Assembly (NCBI GenBank): GCA_019637815.1
Contig: JAHBUZ010000001.1
Span: 215,865 to 271,210 of the forward strand
DNA: 55,346 nucleotides
Reading direction: 5' to 3'
DNA from: Chloroflexota bacterium
GTDB taxonomy: Bacteria > Chloroflexota > Limnocylindria > Limnocylindrales > CSP1-4
Within the stretch, counting starts at the first letter, position 1. Every line of letters starts with the position of its first letter. This document shows positions 8,307 to 16,164 of this stretch, in pieces. Below the pieces are notes generated by a model. The model worked only from the letters and a program-made list of their open reading frames with translations, had not been told where the DNA came from and did no database searches. Made by a program: the position numbers and the translations under genes.

Positions 8307-9266
8307 ATGCAACTGCGCGCCGTGAAGTGGCGGCCGATCGCGTTCGTCTGCCTGGGCGCACTGGGTGTGTTCATGGTCTGGCTCGTGATCACCGGTCCGG
8401 CGTCCGCGCCAGAGAACCTCGCGTTCGACGCCAGGGCGTACTGGGGCTATCCACGCGCTGAGGTGTATGGCGGGCCGCGAGAGGCGGTGGGCATCGGTGC
8501 CTATCGGTACTCGCCCGTGTTCGTGCCCCTGATGACGCTCTGGACCGCCATCCCCTGGTCGGTCTTCGCGCTGGCCTGGATCGGCGTCTCGCTGGCCATC
8601 CACGTCTGGTTCACCGGGCCGTGGTGGTTGCCGCTCCTCGCGTTCCCGCCGCTCGTCGTGGAGCTGCGCATGGCGAACATCCACATCCTGCTGGCCCTCG
8701 CCGTCGTGCTCGGCTTCCGCTGGCCCGCGGCCTGGTCGTTCGTGCTGCTCACCAAGGTCACGCCGGGCATCGGGCTGCTCTGGTTCGTGGTGCGTCGGGA
8801 GTGGCGCTCGCTGGGCATCGCCCTCGGCGCCACGGCGCTGATCGCCGGGGTCAGCTTCGTGCTCATGCCCGGGCTGTGGGTGGAGTGGCTCCGGATGCTC
8901 GCCCAGACGCAGGAGCCGAGCTCGGTGCTGGCGATCCAGATCCCCATGTGGCCCCGCATCCTGGTGGCGGCCGCGCTGGTGACCTGGGGCGCTCGGACCG
9001 ACCGTCGCTGGACCGTGCCCGTCGCCGCGACGCTCGCCCTGCCCTCGCTCTGGATGCATGGCCTGGCGATGCTGGTGGGTGTCGTGGCGGTCCAGCGTGG
9101 CTTCCCGGAGCGGCTCCACGGCCAGCTGGACTGGATGGTGGCGTGGCTGCCCGGGCGACGCATGGCGGCCGCTCCCACGCACCCCGAGTCGATCGTCGGC
9201 ACGTCCAGCCGAGCCCATGCCCGAGCGGGTCGTGACTCGCTCCGGGGCGGTACCCTGTCGCAGTGA
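8307..9266 (+). CDS. GT87-like membrane glycosyltransferase, divergent paralog
   Basis: A 319-residue membrane protein with FDARAYWGYPRAEVYGG after helix 1, the loop GAYRYSPVFVPLM, ELRMANIHILLALAVVLGF, WSFVLLTKVTPGIGLLWF, RREWRSLGIALGAT and WGARTDRRWTVPV. It is homologous to its two neighbours over nearly its whole length. Start at ATG 8307 (MQLRAVKW); upstream codons in frame look non-coding. Its stop overlaps the GTG start of the next paralog (GTGA), so these two form one operon. The C-terminal tail after about residue 280 is polar and probably cytoplasmic. Likely donor is a polyprenyl-phosphate sugar; acceptor unknown. Confidence 0.75.
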   Translation: MQLRAVKWRPIAFVCLGALGVFMVWLVITGPASAPENLAFDARAYWGYPRAEVYGGPREAVGIGAYRYSPVFVPLMTLWTAIPWSVFALAWIGVSLAIHVWFTGPWWLPLLAFPPLVVELRMANIHILLALAVVLGFRWPAAWSFVLLTKVTPGIGLLWFVVRREWRSLGIALGATALIAGVSFVLMPGLWVEWLRMLAQTQEPSSVLAIQIPMWPRILVAAALVTWGARTDRRWTVPVAATLALPSLWMHGLAMLVGVVAVQRGFPERLHGQLDWMVAWLPGRRMAAAPTHPESIVGTSSRAHARAGRDSLRGGTLSQ

Positions 9267-10180
9267 TCGGCACCTCCCTCCGAGGCCCCGGCATGGTCGT
9301 GCCGCGCTGGGCACCCGTCCGGCGTGCCGCCCTCCACGGGCTGGTGATCGGCGGCCTGGCGTTCCTGGTGTACACGTTCGCCGTGGCGGCACCGCGCATC
9401 GGCACGGTGGGCTTCGATGCGTTCGCGTACTGGAGCGTCCAGCTGCCGCATCCCTACGAGACGCCGGTCGGGTCGCTGGGTGCCTTCACCTACTCACCAC
9501 CGGCTGCGATGGCATTCAGCCTCGCGGGTGCGCTGCCCTGGTGGCAGTTCCTGTGGATCTGGCTCGCGGTGACCCTCGCCACGGCGATCTGGCTCGGTGG
9601 CCGGCGCGCGTTGATGGTCCTGGCCTTCCCGCCCGTGATCATGGAGCTGTACCACGGCAACGTGAACCTGCTCATCGCGGCTGCGATCGTGCTGGGCTTC
9701 CGATATCCGTGGACCTGGTCGTTCGTGCTGCTCACGAAACCGACCTGTGGCGTGGGGCTCCTGTGGTTCGCCGTGCGCAGGGAATGGCGGTCGCTGGCCA
9801 TCGCCCTGGGTGCGACCGCTGCCATCGTCGGCGTGTCCTTCGTGGTGGCACCGACCATGTGGCAGGAGTGGGTCGGCTACCTCCTCGGCAACGCGTCAGG
9901 GACACCGGGTGGCGCATGGGTCCCCGTCCCGTTGCCCATCCGCCTGCTCGCCGCAGCCACGCTCGTCATCTGGGGCGCTCGGACCGACCGTGCCTGGACG
10001 GTGCCGGTGGCGGCGACCATCGCGCTGCCCGTCCTCTGGTTCGCTGGCTTCGCGATCCTCGCCGCGCTCGTGCGGTTGCCGGTCGTGCCGTCACGCGCGG
10101 TCCCGTCCTCGGGGCAGGACGCGGCGTCCGCGCCCCATCGCCGCGCCGTGGATGGCGCTCCGACCCTCGCGCAGGGGTGA
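9263..10180 (+). CDS. GT87-like membrane glycosyltransferase, second plus-strand copy
   Basis: Third GT87-like paralog, 305 residues. It has FDAFAYWSVQLPHPYE, FTYSPPAAMAFSLAG, MELYHGNVNLLIAAAIVLGF, WSFVLLTKPTCGVGLLWF and WGARTDRAWTVPVAAT. The helix pattern equals that of its neighbours, and the block around TWSFVLLTK is almost identical, which points to fairly recent duplication or gene conversion. It starts at GTG 9263 inside the GTGA overlap; TACCCT at 9251-9256 lies 6 nt upstream and could also give an independent leaderless start. The C-terminal 30 residues are Ala/Pro/Arg-rich. It precedes a lipid-linked sugar synthase, a likely source of its donor. Confidence 0.75.
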   Translation: MIGTSLRGPGMVVPRWAPVRRAALHGLVIGGLAFLVYTFAVAAPRIGTVGFDAFAYWSVQLPHPYETPVGSLGAFTYSPPAAMAFSLAGALPWWQFLWIWLAVTLATAIWLGGRRALMVLAFPPVIMELYHGNVNLLIAAAIVLGFRYPWTWSFVLLTKPTCGVGLLWFAVRREWRSLAIALGATAAIVGVSFVVAPTMWQEWVGYLLGNASGTPGGAWVPVPLPIRLLAAATLVIWGARTDRAWTVPVAATIALPVLWFAGFAILAALVRLPVVPSRAVPSSGQDAASAPHRRAVDGAPTLAQG

Positions 10181-10202
10181 CCGATCGAGCCCTCCGGGCG
10201 AC

Positions 10203-10208
10203 TACCAT
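10203..10208 (+). promoter_or_regulatory. -10 element TACCAT before the GT2 synthase
   Basis: TACCAT lies 6 nt before ATG 10215, which would put transcription start at or next to the A of the start codon. It lies in the 34-bp gap after the preceding gene. Confidence 0.45.
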
Positions 10209-10214
10209 GCACCG

Positions 10215-11051
10215 ATGCCTGACGATCCCCGACCCAGCCTGACCCTGGTCCTGCCGGCCTTCGACGAGGCTGCCCGGCTGCCGTCCGCGCTGGATGAGCT
10301 GTTCGGCTACCTCGGACGCAGTGGCCCGGCGCGCGCCGGGGGTGTGTCCGCGGACGAGCTCGGGACCTGGGACGTGCTCGTGGTCGACGATGGCTCCACC
10401 GATGGGACGGCGGCGATCGTCGAGGCACGGCCGGAGGCCGCCGTCGGCCCCGACGGCGAGGCGCCACCGCTGCGAGTCCTGCGCATGCCGCACGGCGGCA
10501 AGGGCGCTGCGGTCCGGGCAGGCATGCTGGCAGCGACGGGTGACCTCGTGGTGTTCACCGACGCCGACATGGCGACGCCACCGGACCAGCTGCCGCTCCT
10601 GACCCGTGCCCTCGCCGACCACGAGCTGGCGCTCGGCAGCAGGGTCCAGCCGGACGGGTCGGACCGACGAGCGAGCCAGCCACTCCACCGGCGGTTGCTC
10701 GGCAAGCTGTTCCGCGCCGTCGCGGGTTTCTGGGTCACGGGTTCGGTCCCCGACACGCAGTGCGGCTTCAAGGGATTCCGACGGGACGCTGGCCAGGACC
10801 TGTTCGAGCGCCAGCGCATCACGAGCATCGTGTTCGACGCGGAGATCATCCATCTCGCACGCAAGCGTGGCTACCGGATGGCGGTGATCCCGGTGCAGTG
10901 GACGGACAAACGTGGGTCCCGGATGCACGTGCACCCGCTCCTCGGCCTGCGCGTCCTGTGGGACCTGTTCCGGATCCCGCTCATCCATCGGGCCGTCCGG
11001 CGGGTCACGCGGAGCGAGACGCTCGCCACCGACCCTGCGCCGAAGCGGTGA
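10215..11051 (+). CDS. GT2 glycosyltransferase, polyprenyl/dolichyl-phosphate sugar synthase type (ALG5-like)
   Basis: A 278-residue family 2 glycosyltransferase with no membrane helices. It begins with the GT-A fold strand TLVLPAFDEAARLPSAL, followed by VLVVDDGSTDGTAAIV and the metal-binding TDADMATPPDQLPLL. HGGKGAAVRAGMLAATGDL and DTQCGFKGFRRDAGQDLF are hallmarks of the dolichyl-phosphate beta-glucosyltransferase group. The expected reaction transfers a hexose, often glucose, from a nucleotide sugar to polyprenyl phosphate on the cytoplasmic face. That product is the kind of donor GT-C enzymes use, and seven GT-C-like genes lie nearby. A 20-residue Gly-rich insertion at about 38-55 separates the first two motifs. 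Confidence 0.85.
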   Translation: MPDDPRPSLTLVLPAFDEAARLPSALDELFGYLGRSGPARAGGVSADELGTWDVLVVDDGSTDGTAAIVEARPEAAVGPDGEAPPLRVLRMPHGGKGAAVRAGMLAATGDLVVFTDADMATPPDQLPLLTRALADHELALGSRVQPDGSDRRASQPLHRRLLGKLFRAVAGFWVTGSVPDTQCGFKGFRRDAGQDLFERQRITSIVFDAEIIHLARKRGYRMAVIPVQWTDKRGSRMHVHPLLGLRVLWDLFRIPLIHRAVRRVTRSETLATDPAPKR

Positions 11052-11097
11052 TCGTCGCTGGCGGCCGGTCCGCGCCCGGTGCGTCGGGCGCCATGAC

Positions 11098-11131
11098 GGC
11101 GAGCCAGGGGTCGTCTGGGCGCCCGCTCGCC
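11098..11131. terminator. Possible hairpin between convergent genes
   Basis: GGCGAGC (11098-11104) pairs with GCTCGCC (11125-11131) across a 20-nt loop in the 107-bp gap between converging genes. The loop is long and no T-tract follows, so terminator function is only possible. Nothing else was seen in this gap. Confidence 0.3.
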
Positions 11132-11158
11132 GATGTGGACCGGTGATGGCCCGCGACG

Positions 11159-11923
11159 TCAGGGACGCAGCGAACGGACCCGGCCGCTGAACAGCGACAG
11201 GTACCAGTGCAGATAGCGCGGGAGCCACGCCCGGAGCCGGAACCGGCTCTCCCCCGCGGTGCGGTCGTGCCAGGTCGCCGGGATCTCACGGACCACGCGC
11301 CCTGCGAGGGCAGCCTTGACGGTCAGCTCGAGGGCGAGCTCGAATCCGCCCGAGCTCTCGATCGTCACGCTGTCGAGATGGCGGCGGCTGTAGAGCTTGA
11401 AGTTGTTCGTGGCGTCATGCGTGCCGACGCGTCCGAACCACTGGAGCGTCAGGCCCGCGGTCCGGCTCATGAGGCCCTTCAGGCGCGGCCCGCCGACCTG
11501 GCGGCCACCCCGGATGTAGCGGCTGGCCGCCACGACATCGGCGCCCTGCTCGGCGAGCTCGACCATCCGGTCGATGACCGCGACGTCATCGGACCCGTCC
11601 GCCATGCTGATCACGACATACGGCGCACGCGCGGCCGCGATCCCGGCCCGCATGGCGTGGAGCACGCCCCTGCCCAGGTCGTTGCGCAGGAGCCTGACCT
11701 GCGGGATCCGGGCCTGGAGGGACCGCACCACCGGCACCGTCGTGTCCTCATCGAAGTCGTGGACCACGAGGATCTCCATCGGTGTCCGGACCAGGCTCGC
11801 CAGCCGCTCCAGGGTGCCGGTGATGTTCTCCGCCTCGTTGTAGACGGGGATGACGATCGAGACCACCGGGTCCTCAGCGTGCGCCCGTGCCGGCGCGACG
11901 GCCGCGGTCGCCACGCGGCTCAT
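11159..11923 (-). CDS. GT2 glycosyltransferase (DPM1-like family)
   Basis: A 254-residue GT2 enzyme, last gene of a tightly overlapping minus-strand operon. It has VSIVIPVYNEAENITGTLERL, then EILVVHDFDEDTTVPVV, and MADGSDDV as the metal/nucleotide-sugar site. The later ASRYIRGG and ATNNFKLYSRRHL segments, and WHDRTAGESRFRL near the C-terminus, are typical of GT2 enzymes in polysaccharide clusters. No membrane helix is visible. Start ATG 11923 gives an ATGA overlap with the methyltransferase upstream. It probably transfers a sugar to a lipid or glycan intermediate; donor unknown. Confidence 0.82.
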   Translation of the reverse strand: MSRVATAAVAPARAHAEDPVVSIVIPVYNEAENITGTLERLASLVRTPMEILVVHDFDEDTTVPVVRSLQARIPQVRLLRNDLGRGVLHAMRAGIAAARAPYVVISMADGSDDVAVIDRMVELAEQGADVVAASRYIRGGRQVGGPRLKGLMSRTAGLTLQWFGRVGTHDATNNFKLYSRRHLDSVTIESSGGFELALELTVKAALAGRVVREIPATWHDRTAGESRFRLRAWLPRYLHWYLSLFSGRVRSLRP

Positions 11924-12594
11924 GTCGGTCGCTCCGCGATGAAGAGCGTCTGCTGTCCCAGCAGCCGCCACGCGAGCGGCAGCCGGAGATAGAGCCGGAC
12001 CAGGCGCCGGTCGATGGGCAGTCGGCCCTTGGTCGTGTACGGCAGGAAGCGCTCGACGATCCGGACGGTCCGGAGTCCCGCGAGCGTCGCGGCCTCCTCG
12101 AGGCTGTGGTGGGTCAGGGCGACCTTGTGGTCGATGAAGTCCCAGTAGGCGCCGCCGACGTGCCGGATGTTGGGCTGCAGCACGACGATGCGACCGCCGG
12201 GCCGGAGCAGGTCCCGGGTCACCTGGAGCTGGCGGATGACATCGTCCGGCGTCGGCAGATGCTCCAGGTAGTTGCTCATCAGGATGCGGTCGAAGGTCCC
12301 GGGAACGAGGGACGGGTCGGGCTCGAGCCCGCTGCCGCGCACGAACCGGATCCCCGACGCGATCGGCTCCCAGGGTGGTCGCAGGTCGACGGCCCACCGC
12401 TCGCCTGCCTCGAGGGCGGCGAGCAGGTATCCCTCGCCGGCCCCGATGTCCAGCACGACCGCGTCCCGCGGCACGTACCGCTGGAGGTACGCGGCGATCT
12501 CCTGCCACATCTCGTAGCGCCGCTCCATGACCTCGGGCGGGAACCGCTCGGCATAGATGGCCGCCTCATCGATGGATCCGCTGACCACGCTCAC
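11920..12594 (-). CDS. SAM-dependent class I methyltransferase
   Basis: A 224-residue methyltransferase. Motif I is VVLDIGAGEGYLLAALEAG (about 48-66), the acidic end of strand 2 is in WAVDLRPP, and SNYLEHLPTPDDVIRQL plus LLRPGGRIVVLQPNIRH are the usual post-motif II/III features. It sits between a nucleotide-sugar dehydrogenase and a GT2 gene, overlapping each by 4 nt, so methylation of a sugar or glycan intermediate is likely. The GTG start at 12594 is fixed by the GTGA overlap. The C-terminal segment with RLPLAWRLLGQQTLFIAERP is common in methyltransferases of polysaccharide loci. Confidence 0.82.
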   Translation of the reverse strand: MSVVSGSIDEAAIYAERFPPEVMERRYEMWQEIAAYLQRYVPRDAVVLDIGAGEGYLLAALEAGERWAVDLRPPWEPIASGIRFVRGSGLEPDPSLVPGTFDRILMSNYLEHLPTPDDVIRQLQVTRDLLRPGGRIVVLQPNIRHVGGAYWDFIDHKVALTHHSLEEAATLAGLRTVRIVERFLPYTTKGRLPIDRRLVRLYLRLPLAWRLLGQQTLFIAERPT

Positions 12595-13838
12595 ACCACG
12601 ATCCCCCGCTCGGTGATGCCCCAGATGTCGACGATGTCCTTCCCGGAGAGGTCGAGCCCGCGATAGGACGCATGGGCCGCACCCACGACCAGGATCTCCG
12701 ACCGCTCGAGGACCTCGTCCAGCGGCAGCAGCTGCGGGTCCCGCACATAGGGGTCCGTGCACAGCACGTCCGCGCCTGCCCAGACCAGCAGCTTGCGCAG
12801 CTTGTAGCTGAGGGACGCGCGGGTGTCGTCGGAGTCGGCCTTGAAGGCCATGCCCAGGATCCCGACGCGCCGGCCGGTCAGGTCGCCCAGGCGCCGCCGC
12901 ATGGCTGCCACGAGGTAGGCCGGCAGACCCTCGTTGATCTGCATCGCGGACTGGCCCATCGGGAAGTGGTCGCTCGTGAACGCCGCGAGCTGCATCGTGT
13001 CCTTGAGGAGGCAGGGACCAGCGGCGAAGCCCGGTCCCGGCAGGTCGAGCGCCCGCGGATAGTCCGTGCGGATCGCCCCGAGGATCCGGTTGTAGTCGAG
13101 CCCCGCCTCGTGGGCGATGACGAAGAACTGGTTGGCGATGGCGAACTTCATGTAGCGCCACGTGTTGGTGAGGAGCTTCGCGAACTCCGCCTCGGCGGTC
13201 GACGCGCGCACCGTGGGGGCGCCCAGGCGGTGGAACAGCGCCGCGGCTCGCCCGAAGGTGTCATCGTCATCGGCGCCCACGATCTGGGGGAGCTCCCCGA
13301 TCTCCACGAGCGCCTTGCCCTCCGCGATGCGCTCGGGACAGAAGACGACGTCCACTCGCAGCCGGCGAGCCTCGAACGCTCGACGGACATGCGCGGTGGT
13401 GCCTGGATATACGGTGCTCCGCAGGACCACCAGCGCGCCGTCCGCGAGATGCGGTGCCAGCTGGTCGACCGCCTTGTCGAAGATGGCCATCGAGGGGTTC
13501 AGGAACTCGTCGATGGGCGTCCCGATGACCACCACCACGACCGGGACACCATGCAGCACGGCGGGGTCGGTCGAGACGACCAGGCGGCCCGTCGGCAGGA
13601 TCTCACGCAGGAGGTCCTCGGCGCCGGTCTCCATGAAGGGCACCTCGCCGCCGCGGATGCGCTGGACCGTCTCCTCGGCGATGTCCAGGATCGCCACGCG
13701 CATCCCCGCCTCGGCGAGCTTCAGGGACAGGGGAAGACCCACATGGCCGCCGCCACCCACGACCGCCACGTCGCAGGGCAGGACGGCCGGTCGCGGAGTG
13801 GCGCGTGATGGCGCCGGAGCGATCGCCTCGAGGGTCAT
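12591..13838 (-). CDS. Nucleotide-sugar 6-dehydrogenase (UDP-Glc/UDP-HexNAc type)
   Basis: A 415-residue NAD-dependent enzyme that would oxidise a UDP-hexose or UDP-N-acetylhexosamine to the uronic acid. The N-terminal Rossmann motif is VAVVGGGGHVGLPLSLKLAEAG (about 24-45). The middle domain has EFAKLLTNTWRYMKFA (K221, N225), and the catalytic thiol is C276 in GFAAGPCLLKD with D280. The C-terminal domain contains GRRVGILGMAFKADSDDTRAS. CPERIAEGKALVEIGELPQIVG resembles the UDP-HexNAc dehydrogenase branch (WecC/WbpA) more than classical UDP-glucose dehydrogenase. ATG 13838 makes an ATGA overlap with the gene upstream. Confidence 0.85.
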   Translation of the reverse strand: MTLEAIAPAPSRATPRPAVLPCDVAVVGGGGHVGLPLSLKLAEAGMRVAILDIAEETVQRIRGGEVPFMETGAEDLLREILPTGRLVVSTDPAVLHGVPVVVVVIGTPIDEFLNPSMAIFDKAVDQLAPHLADGALVVLRSTVYPGTTAHVRRAFEARRLRVDVVFCPERIAEGKALVEIGELPQIVGADDDDTFGRAAALFHRLGAPTVRASTAEAEFAKLLTNTWRYMKFAIANQFFVIAHEAGLDYNRILGAIRTDYPRALDLPGPGFAAGPCLLKDTMQLAAFTSDHFPMGQSAMQINEGLPAYLVAAMRRRLGDLTGRRVGILGMAFKADSDDTRASLSYKLRKLLVWAGADVLCTDPYVRDPQLLPLDEVLERSEILVVGAAHASYRGLDLSGKDIVDIWGITERGIVV

Positions 13839-14926
13839 GACCACGTGTCTCCTGTGCTGTGGGTGGGGCCCCAGGTGCGGACACCGTCGAGACCGGCCGC
13901 GGAGCGGGGGTCGGCACCCGGGCGGCGCTGTCCACGATCCTTCCGCAGGGCATGGACGCCCAGCGAGATCGCACCGGCAGCCGCGAGTGGCACCACCGTG
14001 ATGACGTGGACCAGCACCGCGATGGCGAGGGCTTCCGGCCCGGGCACACCGAGTGCCACCGCGGTCGTGGTCACGGCGAGCTCGTAGGTCCCGACATAGC
14101 CGGGTCCGGCAGGGATGGCGGTGCCGAGCACGGCGACCCCGGCGATGAGCATCACCTGCGGTGCCGTCAGGCCGATGCCGACCGCCTCGGCTGCCAGCCA
14201 GAAGATGAACGCGTCCAGGAACCAGCAGATGGTGCTGACGCTGACCGCCACCAGCAGTCGTCGCCGCGACCTTCCCCGATCGACGCCCAGCGCGAACGCC
14301 ACGAGCCGATCCGCGACCCGCGAGACCATCGGTGACCCGAGCCAGCCCGTGATCCGGCGCCGGAGTGCCACGCTCGGGGGGGTGAGTCCCACCGACAGCA
14401 GCAGGGCGATGAGGACGACGCCCGCGACGGCGACCACGCCCGTGACGACCATCACCGGTGGCGCCACGCTCACCGCGGATGCCGCCACGCACACGAGCAC
14501 CGCCAGCGTCACGGTGTCGACGACGCGCTCCACGATCGTCGTGCCGAAGCACTCCATGAAGTCGAGGCGGGCACGTCGGGCGACGACCGCGGCGCGGACC
14601 GCCTCACCGAGGCGAGCCGGCAGGACCGCGTTGCCGAGATACCCGGCCAGCAGTGCCGGAACGACCGTCCGATAGGGCACGGCCTGGCCGTCCTGTGAGT
14701 GCGGCAGCAGCATCCGCCACCGAAGGGCGCGCAACGCCAGCTGGCCCACGATCACGACCAGGATGATCGCGAGTGCCGACGGCTGGGCGCTCACGGCGAT
14801 CCGCAGGGCATCCGCGATGTCCATCGAGCTCGCCACGATGGCGAGCGCGATGACGCTCACGACGAGGCCGCCGAGACGCAACCAGAGGGTCCGCCGGGTG
14901 GTCACCCGATGTACGGCCGCGTCCAT
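13835..14926 (-). CDS. Flippase-like integral membrane protein (AglD/LPG synthase TM family)
   Basis: A 363-residue membrane protein of the lysylphosphatidylglycerol-synthase-like TM domain family (UPF0104/AglD), with about eight helices. Family features are LRALRWRMLLP, GYLGNAVLPARLGEAVRA, TTIVERVVDTVTLAVL and the later AIPAGPGYVGTYELAVTTT. Relatives act in lipid-linked sugar or phospholipid handling. Here it lies between the epimerase and the dehydrogenase in a glycan operon, so a role in moving or using a lipid-linked sugar is plausible, though unproven. ATG 14926 overlaps the preceding stop by one base (TGATG). The polar C-terminal tail of about 40 residues is probably cytoplasmic. Confidence 0.8.
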   Translation of the reverse strand: MDAAVHRVTTRRTLWLRLGGLVVSVIALAIVASSMDIADALRIAVSAQPSALAIILVVIVGQLALRALRWRMLLPHSQDGQAVPYRTVVPALLAGYLGNAVLPARLGEAVRAAVVARRARLDFMECFGTTIVERVVDTVTLAVLVCVAASAVSVAPPVMVVTGVVAVAGVVLIALLLSVGLTPPSVALRRRITGWLGSPMVSRVADRLVAFALGVDRGRSRRRLLVAVSVSTICWFLDAFIFWLAAEAVGIGLTAPQVMLIAGVAVLGTAIPAGPGYVGTYELAVTTTAVALGVPGPEALAIAVLVHVITVVPLAAAGAISLGVHALRKDRGQRRPGADPRSAAGLDGVRTWGPTHSTGDTWS

Positions 14927-15945
14927 CAGATGCGGCCCGCCGCGTGCTCGTCGCGGATCCACGGGACGACCTCGTCGAGCATCTCGCCGAGCGGCGTGAG
15001 CGCCTCGAAGCCCAGGATGTCGCGCGCCTTCCGGACGTCCGGGATACGGCGCTGGACGTCGTGCTCGAAGGGCGCATCGGAGACGAACCGGAACGGCCTC
15101 CCGCTGGTGACACGGCACCAGACCGCTTCGGCCAGCTCGAGCACGCTCGTGCTCCGCGCGGTCGACAGGTTGAAGTCGTCATTGATGGCGGCGGGCGACT
15201 CCATGGCCATCCGGATGCCTCGGGCGAGGTCACCGCCGTAGGTGTAGGCCCGCAGCTGGCTGCCGTCGCCGAGGATGTGGAGCGGGTCCTGTCCCTTGAT
15301 GGCCTTCAGGACCAGGTCCGGCACCACGTGGCTCATGGCGAGCCGGACGTTGCCGGACATCACCTCCGCGTCGCGCAGCGCTCGGCGCTCGCCGATGCCC
15401 ACGCAGTTGAAGGGACGCACGATGGTGTAGGGGAGTCCGTACTGCTCCCAGGCACCCTTCGCGAAGTACTCCGAGGCGAGCTTCTGGAAGCCGTACGTGG
15501 AGACCGGCGGCGGGCTGGTGAGCTGGGCGCCCTCGGGGGTCGGGAACACGTCGGTCGACTCGAACACCATGGACGAGGAGACCACGACGATCCGTCCGAG
15601 CGAGCCGTTCGCGTGCGCTGCGATCGCGGCGCGGAACGTGGACGCGAGGATCCGTTCGTTCTCCGCCAGCAGGTCGAAGGCGAACCGATGGAAGTAGCTG
15701 ATGCCGCCGATCATCGCCGCCGCCGCCACGACCTGGTCGCAGTCGGCGGCCAGCCGCGTGACGAGCGCCTCGTCCTTGGCGTCGCCCTCCACGAAGGTGT
15801 ATCGCGGGTGCGAGTCGTAGCTCCGGACGACCGGGCCGTACTTCGAGAAGTCATCGATGCCGATGACGTCGTGGCCCGCCTCCAGGAGCTCAGGCACGAG
15901 GTACCCGTTGATGAAGCCAGCCGCGCCGGTGACCAGGACCCTCAA
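14926..15945 (-). CDS. NAD-dependent nucleotide-sugar epimerase/dehydratase (extended SDR)
   Basis: A 339-residue extended short-chain dehydrogenase, first gene of a five-gene overlapping operon. The nucleotide-binding motif is VLVTGAAGFINGYLVPELL near the start, with DDFSKYG after strand 2. The catalytic Ser/Tyr/Lys set fits SSSMVFE and YGFQKLASEYFAKG, and RPFNCVGIGERR is the usual substrate-binding strand. It would epimerise or dehydrate a nucleotide-linked hexose for surface glycan synthesis. The start is probably TTG 15945, preceded by a purine-rich AAGGGGAG. An upstream in-frame ATG at 16137 adds 64 residues with no family resemblance, so I reject it. Confidence 0.82.
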   Translation of the reverse strand: MRVLVTGAAGFINGYLVPELLEAGHDVIGIDDFSKYGPVVRSYDSHPRYTFVEGDAKDEALVTRLAADCDQVVAAAAMIGGISYFHRFAFDLLAENERILASTFRAAIAAHANGSLGRIVVVSSSMVFESTDVFPTPEGAQLTSPPPVSTYGFQKLASEYFAKGAWEQYGLPYTIVRPFNCVGIGERRALRDAEVMSGNVRLAMSHVVPDLVLKAIKGQDPLHILGDGSQLRAYTYGGDLARGIRMAMESPAAINDDFNLSTARSTSVLELAEAVWCRVTSGRPFRFVSDAPFEHDVQRRIPDVRKARDILGFEALTPLGEMLDEVVPWIRDEHAAGRI

Positions 15946-16164
15946 GCCGCTCCCCTTCTCCTCGCGGTCGGCACCGTGGGTGCCATGGTGCGTGGATGCA
16001 CCGGACTCGCAGGCACAGACTGCCCAAGGAAGCCGCGTCCAGCCGTCGCTCAGTAGTACCGGACGGACATGGGACCCTCGGTCGCGGGGCGGACCGCTGA
16101 TGCGGCCATGCCGGACACCGCGCCATACGCTGTACACCCAGCCGCCCTACACTGGGCACACCCC
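15946..16164. promoter_or_regulatory. Divergent intergenic region with two small hairpins
   Basis: This 219-bp gap must hold promoters for the epimerase operon (minus) and the acyltransferase (plus). In the presumed epimerase leader are two inverted repeats: GGCACC-gtg-GGTGCC at 15970-15984 and GGTGC-gtggat-GCACC at 15987-16002. On the plus strand TACACT at 16148-16153 is a possible -10, 11 nt before ATG 16165. AGTAGTAC at 16052 could be part of a minus-strand -10. No -35 is clear. Confidence 0.4.

Noticed and set aside
8124..9392. Upstream extension of the minus-strand GT87-like frame to about 748 codons
   Set aside because: The extra 420 codons are antisense to the GT87-like gene at 8307 and have shadow-frame composition. 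The membrane-protein pattern begins at the ATG at 8123.
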